NCBI RefSeq assembly: GCF_007827555.1
Contig: NZ_VISS01000033.1
Span: 1 to 50,702, forward strand
Direction of reading: 5' to 3'
DNA length: 50,702 bases
Source: Aeribacillus composti
GTDB lineage: Bacteria; Bacillota; Bacilli; Bacillales; Aeribacillaceae
Shown: piece after piece, positions 45,684 to 50,702 of the stretch
Layout of the letters: each line of letters begins with the position of its first letter
How positions within the stretch are numbered: the stretch's first letter is position 1
Notes under the pieces: generated by a model
Seen by the model: the letters and a program-made list of their open reading frames with translations, nothing else
Told to the model about the DNA's origin: nothing
Database searches by the model: none
Position numbers and translations under genes: made by a program

Positions 45684-46484
45684 CTAAAAATCAAATCCAT
45701 TATAAATTGAGTGGCCAAACGGCTGATGATTATTTTCTACAACGTCATACGTAATTTCTTCATCAGGGTGATGTCTAAGTTCAATAATGTAGTCGAAATC
45801 ATCCAAAGTATATTCGGAGCTCTGAACGAAAATATCTGGATGCTCCACGACTTTCGTTGCCGGAAGCTGCATCACTTCCCGAACTAATTGCAAATGCTGT
45901 TCAGAGCCTCTTTTCATCGTGACGATTCCATCTAAAATAAACACGTTATCTGTCCGGTATTCATCAGCAATCAGCCTTTCCCGGACAGTTTGCTTCAGCA
46001 TGGTTGAAGAGAGAAAAAGCCATCTTTTATTCGCACAGACGCTCGCCGCTACGATCGATTCTGTTTTTCCGACACGCGGCATTCCGCGTATGCCGATTAA
46101 TTTATGACCGTCTTGTTTAAAGAGCTCGGCCATAAAATCAACAAGAATACCAAGCTCATCGCGAACAAAACGGAACGTCTTTTTATCATCTGCATCCCGT
46201 TGAATATAAAAGCCATGACGGACAGCAAGACGATCTCTCAGCTTAGGCTGCCGCAATTTTGTCACTGTTATGTTGTCCATCGTATTCAGAATAGATTCAA
46301 GCCTTTTAATTTGTTCAATCGTTTCGCAGCGCAGAAGCATCCCGCGGCGCATATCATCAACGCCGTTAATCGTAACGATATTAATGTTCAGCATACCGAG
46401 CAAAGACGAAACATCTCCCAGCAGCCCCGGCCGGTTTTTTTGAATTTTATATTCTAAATACCATTCAGTTTTTTCCACCTTCAA
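45684..46484 (-). CDS. ymfK: YmfK family protein (DUF3388)
   Basis: The 266-residue protein has an ACT-like N-terminal half (about 5-80; RPGLLGDVSSLLGMLNINIV) and a C-terminal part with a P-loop-like GIRGMPRVGKT (131-141). Function is unknown. The ACT-like part suggests binding of a small effector and the loop suggests nucleotide binding; both are inference. It sits between ymfJ and rodZ as in B. subtilis. Confidence 0.88.
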   Translation of the reverse strand: MKVEKTEWYLEYKIQKNRPGLLGDVSSLLGMLNINIVTINGVDDMRRGMLLRCETIEQIKRLESILNTMDNITVTKLRQPKLRDRLAVRHGFYIQRDADDKKTFRFVRDELGILVDFMAELFKQDGHKLIGIRGMPRVGKTESIVAASVCANKRWLFLSSTMLKQTVRERLIADEYRTDNVFILDGIVTMKRGSEQHLQLVREVMQLPATKVVEHPDIFVQSSEYTLDDFDYIIELRHHPDEEITYDVVENNHQPFGHSIYNGFDF

Positions 46485-46555
46485 AGACCCCCAAATAACA
46501 CACCTATAAATTTATAATAAATCATTTTAGATAAAGAAGAAAGGATAATTGCAAG

Positions 46556-46596
46556 GAAAAAATAAAGGGCATCTTGGTCATTTCACCAAGTGCCCT
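46556..46596 (-). terminator. Terminator of ymfJ
   Basis: AGGGCA.CTTGG and CCAAG.TGCCCT arms, followed by TTTATTTTTTCC on the minus strand, 29 bp past the ymfJ stop. Confidence 0.85.
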
Positions 46597-46624
46597 AACT
46601 TGACAGTAATAAATGAAAAACATC

Positions 46625-46882
46625 CTAATGGACGCTGTCATTTTGAACAAGTTTCACCATCATGTTGGCGATTGCATGTTGCTCCTCTTTTGAAGCGACA
46701 CTCCACAGATCGTGAAGAATTTTTTCTTCAGGGTTTTTCGGCTCCACTTGCTTTGCTAAATAATCACCGATTTCATACGCTAAATTGGAAATAACCTCTT
46801 GGGACAATCCGCCGCTTTCTGCTTGCTGGAGGCGATCCGCCAAAAAATCTTTCCATTGATTCCAATTTTCCAATACTGACAT
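46625..46882 (-). CDS. ymfJ: YmfJ family protein (DUF3243)
   Basis: This 85-residue soluble helical protein (MSVLENWNQWKDFLADRLQQ at the start, GDYLAKQVEPKNPEEKILHD in the middle) belongs to the small DUF3243 family found across Bacillaceae. Function is unknown. It has a good GGAGGGG ribosome site and its own terminator, between ymfI and ymfK. Confidence 0.9.
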   Translation of the reverse strand: MSVLENWNQWKDFLADRLQQAESGGLSQEVISNLAYEIGDYLAKQVEPKNPEEKILHDLWSVASKEEQHAIANMMVKLVQNDSVH

Positions 46883-46955
46883 ATGTTCCCCTCCTTTATC
46901 GTTTAATCAATTTTTATTTTCCCTTGATCATGCAGTTTTTATACGGGAGAGGGAA

Positions 46956-47666
46956 TCAGCAGTACCATCCTCCATTGACAGCAATCACCTGACCTGTAAT
47001 GTAGGAAGCTTGCTCGCTAATAAGGAATAAAACAACATTCGCGACTTCTTCAGGCTTTCCATTTCTTTCAAGGGGGATGCTGTTTTTAATATCTTCCAAT
47101 TCTTCAGGAGAGAATCGATCATTCATACTTGTATCGATCATGCCTGGCGCAACGGCGTTGACGCGAATATTGGAAGGCGCTAATTCCTTCGCTAGTGCTT
47201 TCACAAAGGAAATTTGCCCCCCTTTTGCCATGGAATATAAAGCTTCACAGCTGGCTCCTGTCTGCCCCCATATAGAGGAGATGAAAAGAATGCTTCCTTT
47301 TTGTTTTCTTATCATTCCACTGACTACTTTTTGAGTAATAAAAAAGGGCGACGTAAGATGAAGCTGTATAATTTTTTGATAATCTTCCATCAAAACATCT
47401 TGAATCAGTCCGTAGTGGGAAATACCGTTAGCAAAAATAAGAGCATCTATAGAAGTTGGAATGTTTTCAAGTAATTGTTCCGTCCCGCTTTCCGATGACA
47501 AATCCGCATAAACTGGAATGATCTGATCATATAACTTCATTGCTTCTTTTAACGGTTCAATGTTTCGAAAGTATTGAGCATAAATTTGATATCCTTCCTG
47601 AGCCAATTTTTCTACAACCGCTTTTCCGATTCCTCCGCTGGCTCCAGTTACTAACGCTGTTTTCAA
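46956..47666 (-). CDS. ymfI: Short-chain reductase YmfI (EF-P 5-aminopentanone reductase)
   Basis: The 236-residue SDR enzyme has the NADP-binding TGASGGIGKAV (7-17), NAG-like ANGISHYG, the catalytic YSMAKGG (Y-x3-K) and the end NGGWYC. In B. subtilis YmfI reduces the 5-aminopentanone on Lys32 of elongation factor P to 5-aminopentanol, which supports swarming. It resembles FabG but is not in a fatty-acid locus. It lies 18 bp after ymfH, in a cluster with two peptidase-like proteins linked to the same modification. Confidence 0.9.
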   Translation of the reverse strand: MKTALVTGASGGIGKAVVEKLAQEGYQIYAQYFRNIEPLKEAMKLYDQIIPVYADLSSESGTEQLLENIPTSIDALIFANGISHYGLIQDVLMEDYQKIIQLHLTSPFFITQKVVSGMIRKQKGSILFISSIWGQTGASCEALYSMAKGGQISFVKALAKELAPSNIRVNAVAPGMIDTSMNDRFSPEELEDIKNSIPLERNGKPEEVANVVLFLISEQASYITGQVIAVNGGWYC

Positions 47667-47684
47667 GATTTCCCCTCCGCAATA

Positions 47685-48974
47685 TTATGATTTCGGCAAA
47701 ACTTGGAAAACTGTTAAATAATCTTCATCAATCGCTTCTTTTAAAACTGCTTTAATCGTGTCCATGTTTACATTTTCTAAAGCTTGCACAACATCGAACA
47801 GATTCATTTCGTTAAATTGATACCGGGTAAATTGATTGGCGATAAATTCAGGAGAATTAAAAGCCCTTAAAAAAGAGCCGATTTTTTTCTTTTTGGCGGC
47901 TTTCAGCTGCTCATCGGTAAATAACGATTGCTTGCTTTTCATAAGAGCTTCTTTTATATATTCACTCAGCTCATCCGGCCGGTCGGTATCGCCGCCGACC
48001 ATAGCAAAACCGAAGCTGTACTCCTCTGTATAATCGAAGCTGAACGTATCATCAATGAGCCCTTTTTCATACAATTCCAAATAAAGCTTTGAGCTTTTGC
48101 CAAAAAGCATTTCTAAAATTAAATTCATGGAAAGTTCATGCGTAAGCAGCTCTTCCCCTTTTCGGAAAGGATGTTTTGCCTTTAAGCCAACTAAGCATTT
48201 CGACGACTTGACATTCATATAAATTTTTTCACTCGTTTTAAACACTTCATCTCTTTCATGTACTTGTTCACGAACAATATTCGTTGGCTTTTTAAAATCT
48301 TTTTTTGCCTGATTCTCTTCCACTTGCTTGATAATTTTTTCCGGTTGAACAGGCCCGATCACAAACAGGAGCATGTTGCTGGGATGGTAAAACGTTTCGT
48401 AGCATTCATAAAGCTGCTCTTTTGTAATTTGATTTATCGAATCAATTGTGCCGGCAATGTCAATCCGTACTGGATGGCTTTCATACATGTTTTGGATGAG
48501 TCCAAAATAAAGCCGCCAATCAGGATTGTCTTGGTACATGTTGATTTCTTGACCTATAATGCCTTTTTCTTTTTCAACGGATTGGTCAGTAAAATAAGGA
48601 CTTTGGACAAAATCTACTAACGTTTCTAAATTTTTTTCAACATTTGCCGTGCTGGAAAAAAGATATGCCGTTCTCGTGAAGGATGTAAATGCATTGGCCG
48701 ATGCCCCTTGTTCACTAAACTGTTGAAATACGTCCCCATCCTTTTTTTCAAAAAGCTTATGTTCCAAAAAGTGAGCAATGCCATCCGGGACGTGAACGAT
48801 TTCCTCTTTGCCAATTGGAACGAATTTATTGTCAATAGAACCGTATTTAGTGGTGAATGTCGCATACGTTTTATGAATCCCTTGTTTTGGAAGGACATAA
48901 ACATCTAATCCATTTTCCATTTTCTTATAATAATACGTTTCTTTCAGTTGATCGAATGTAATTTCTTTTATCAT
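47685..48974 (-). CDS. ymfH: M16 family peptidase YmfH
   Basis: This 429-residue protein is a zinc peptidase of the pitrilysin/processing-peptidase family. The inverted zinc motif HFLEH (68-72) is intact, and a further Glu lies downstream, so it should be the active partner. YmfF, encoded just upstream, lacks the motif, so the two probably form an active/inactive pair. They are annotated as associated with EF-P aminopentanol modification; their substrate is not established. Its ATG overlaps the ymfF stop by four bases. Confidence 0.92.
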   Translation of the reverse strand: MIKEITFDQLKETYYYKKMENGLDVYVLPKQGIHKTYATFTTKYGSIDNKFVPIGKEEIVHVPDGIAHFLEHKLFEKKDGDVFQQFSEQGASANAFTSFTRTAYLFSSTANVEKNLETLVDFVQSPYFTDQSVEKEKGIIGQEINMYQDNPDWRLYFGLIQNMYESHPVRIDIAGTIDSINQITKEQLYECYETFYHPSNMLLFVIGPVQPEKIIKQVEENQAKKDFKKPTNIVREQVHERDEVFKTSEKIYMNVKSSKCLVGLKAKHPFRKGEELLTHELSMNLILEMLFGKSSKLYLELYEKGLIDDTFSFDYTEEYSFGFAMVGGDTDRPDELSEYIKEALMKSKQSLFTDEQLKAAKKKKIGSFLRAFNSPEFIANQFTRYQFNEMNLFDVVQALENVNMDTIKAVLKEAIDEDYLTVFQVLPKS

Positions 48975-50248
48975 AAAGATCCGCCCCCTTTCAAAAAATA
49001 AACCGTATCCAGTTGAATTTTTTCAGCAAGCTGTACGATTTCGTCTTTTTGGACCTTTTCTACCCCTTCGATCCATTCTTCAATAGTTCGGTTTGTTTTC
49101 GCAACAACATTGTGGTACAGCACTTCCGTCATTCCGTAAGGGGTATCGATTGTTTCCAGCAACTGATTTTTGATCACCGCTTTCGTTTGTTCCAATTCTT
49201 TATCTGTAAAATCTCCTTTTTTCATCGCTTCCATTTGTTCATGAATAATCGTGAGAGCGCGTTCGTAGTTCTTCATTTCAATTCCTGACATCACCATTAA
49301 CAAGCCTTTATGGCTTTCCACTCTCGAGGAAGCATAATAAGCAAGACTGTTCTTTTCGCGAACGTTTAGAAACAGCTTCGAATGCGGAAATCCCCCAAAA
49401 ATGCCGTTAAACACTTGCAATGCGTAATAATCATGATCACTATATGTTGTGTGCGTGCGGTACCCGATGTTCAATTTCCCTTGGGTAATGTCTTGTTCTT
49501 CGATAACTTCGTTAACCTTCTCAATTTTTTTTTCAACACTTTCAGCCCTAGCTTGTTGATTGGATTTTGTTAAACGGAAATATTTCCTGACAATATCAGC
49601 CACTTGTTCGTTTTCAATATCCCCGATCACAAATAAATCGACTTCATCATGCTGCAGCATATTTGTATAATAATCCGTCAGCTGTTGAGGAGAAATTTGA
49701 TCGATATGCTCTTTCTCTCCGTTGACATGCAGACGGTACGGCTCAGTTTTGCACATTTCTTGAATTAAACGTAAATTCGCATAACGCATTTTATCGTCAT
49801 AAACCGCTTGAATGCGCTGTTTTAATGTCCGCTTTTCTTGTTCGATAATGCTTTGATTGAACACCCCTTCTTGCAGAGGAGGCGAAAGAAGTACTTCGGA
49901 CAACAATTCGATCCCTTTTTCCAATAAAGGTGTCTTATCTTTTAAAAATTTTTCATTCGGGATTTCCATCCGGAACGTAATGATATGGTTTTCTCCCTTT
50001 TTGGCTAAATCGACTTGCAGTGTTGCACCGTACAAATCATCCAAATATTTCCTTAATTCAGTTGTGGATGGGTAGGATGCTGTACCTCTTTGCAAAACAT
50101 GGGGAAGCAAAGCTCGAATGGTTACATCCTTTTCCGATAGCGGCGCCTTTAACCTTAAAATGAGTGAATTTGTTTTAAAAGCATTTGATGAAACGGTATG
50201 CAGCTGAATCCCGTTTATTTCGCTTACTTGCTCTTGTAAAAAACCCAT
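48971..50248 (-). CDS. ymfF: M16 family peptidase-like protein YmfF, catalytically degenerate
   Basis: The 425-residue protein has the M16 fold, with the usual N-terminal strand-rich half and the C-terminal half starting near 190. At the place of the HxxEH motif the sequence reads LLPHVLQRGTASYP, so the zinc ligands are missing. Such subunits pair with an active one, here YmfH. Translational coupling (ATGA overlap) supports a complex. It is the first conserved gene; beyond it an insertion sequence begins about 360 bp upstream. Confidence 0.92.
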   Translation of the reverse strand: MGFLQEQVSEINGIQLHTVSSNAFKTNSLILRLKAPLSEKDVTIRALLPHVLQRGTASYPSTTELRKYLDDLYGATLQVDLAKKGENHIITFRMEIPNEKFLKDKTPLLEKGIELLSEVLLSPPLQEGVFNQSIIEQEKRTLKQRIQAVYDDKMRYANLRLIQEMCKTEPYRLHVNGEKEHIDQISPQQLTDYYTNMLQHDEVDLFVIGDIENEQVADIVRKYFRLTKSNQQARAESVEKKIEKVNEVIEEQDITQGKLNIGYRTHTTYSDHDYYALQVFNGIFGGFPHSKLFLNVREKNSLAYYASSRVESHKGLLMVMSGIEMKNYERALTIIHEQMEAMKKGDFTDKELEQTKAVIKNQLLETIDTPYGMTEVLYHNVVAKTNRTIEEWIEGVEKVQKDEIVQLAEKIQLDTVYFLKGGGSL

Positions 50249-50610
50249 TCTATCCCTCCTAAGCCTGAAAGCTTTCTATATGTTATTGTTTCCAATCATG
50301 AAAAAACACGTTATTAGTAATTATATCAATCATAGGATATTGAAGGAAATCATAACGAAATGAATTATTATTTAAAGTTTACATAATTAAATTACTGTTA
50401 ATTATTTAACAAAAAGCAAGGATGTCTCTAGCCAGATCAGCTAACTTATGACATCTAAAAATAGGGGTATACTATACGATAAGATGCAGGAATTAAAAAG
50501 TCTTTAGCAGATTCTCGGAGAAAACACACTATTGATCGTTGCCCAATACTTTTTTGTGTGTTTCAGTTTATTGTTCAATTTTAAGTAAAAAAATACCATA
50601 TACTTAAAAA
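50249..50610. other. Region upstream of ymfF up to the insertion sequence
   Basis: AT-rich, no gene visible. It should hold the ymfF promoter. GGGGTATACTATACG near 50464-50478 contains a short palindrome (GTATAC-type) of unknown use. In B. subtilis other ymf genes precede ymfF; here the link is cut by the IS. Confidence 0.4.
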
Positions 50611-50702
50611 GGGGCTGTCCGATAAGTCCCTAAAATGAAGCAAGTGGAGAAAAACAATTCGTTTCTCTCCACTTGCTTTTATATTTTTTCGATTTTTATC
50701 TG
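50611..50702. mobile_element. Terminal segment of the same insertion sequence (partial, runs off the right edge)
   Basis: It begins GGGGCTGTCCGATAAGTCCC and continues with the hairpin AGCAAGTGGAGA/TCTCCACTTGCT and a T-rich run, identical except at one position to the reverse complement of 1-100. The element extends beyond the window, so no transposase can be seen. Confidence 0.75.

Noticed and set aside
1-50702. Composite transposon bounded by the two IS ends
   Set aside because: The 30 kb on the right is conserved chromosome in the Bacillus order, so the block did not move as a unit; contig edges or independent insertions are simpler.

Overview
The window looks like a chromosomal piece of a spore-forming, low-to-moderate GC, probably thermophilic Bacillaceae (Geobacillus/Parageobacillus/Anoxybacillus group). 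Three things point there: spore genes (spoVK, cotE, spoVS), the Bacillus-type gene order from ymfF to glnA, and 30-bp CRISPR repeats ending (in crRNA sense) in ATTGAAAC. The genus is inferred from gene content and style; the species cannot be fixed without a search. Both window ends (1-100 and 50611-50702) are the same terminal sequence of one insertion sequence, in opposite orientation, so the window may be an assembly contig broken at two IS copies.

Left part (1-19.8 kb), accessory. Three CRISPR arrays lie at 106-663, 10912-11203 and 18183-18934, with no cas gene in the window. All have their leader on the right and are read leftwards. Each leader has the same promoter (TTGATA-17-TAAAAT) and, exactly 123 bp from the last repeat, a 44-bp palindrome of unknown role. 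Between the arrays are decayed phage lysis genes (holin, XhlA-like piece), IS3-family transposase remnants, and three metabolic islands: a gluconate operon (LacI-type regulator, gntK, gntP) with three matching operators and a cre-like box; a nickel/cobalt ECF transporter (fused M/N component, CbiQ, CbiO); and a tctCBA tricarboxylate transporter with a CitS/CitT-type two-component system, whose promoter region carries a perfect cre match.

Right part (19.8-50.2 kb), conserved core, all genes on the minus strand. In transcription order from the right: ymfF, ymfH, ymfI, ymfJ, ymfK, rodZ, pgsA, cinA, recA, rny, ymdB, spoVS, korA, korB, miaB, ymcA, cotE, mutS, mutL, miaA, hfq, spoVK, hflX, ynbB, glnR, glnA. 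They cover EF-P modification, shape and phospholipid synthesis, recombination, RNA decay, 2-oxoacid oxidation, tRNA modification, spore coat, mismatch repair and nitrogen control. Many units end in clear intrinsic terminators, glnRA carries two GlnR boxes and recA a LexA-like box. Two intergenic gaps hold degenerate tandem repeats of about 50-67 bp.

The least explained structures are the fixed-distance palindrome of the CRISPR leaders, the block-wise repeat variants of the arrays, a small membrane-protein gene behind the citrate two-component system that appears broken by one base in a T run, and an Fnr-type helix-turn-helix fragment wedged against the glnR promoter.
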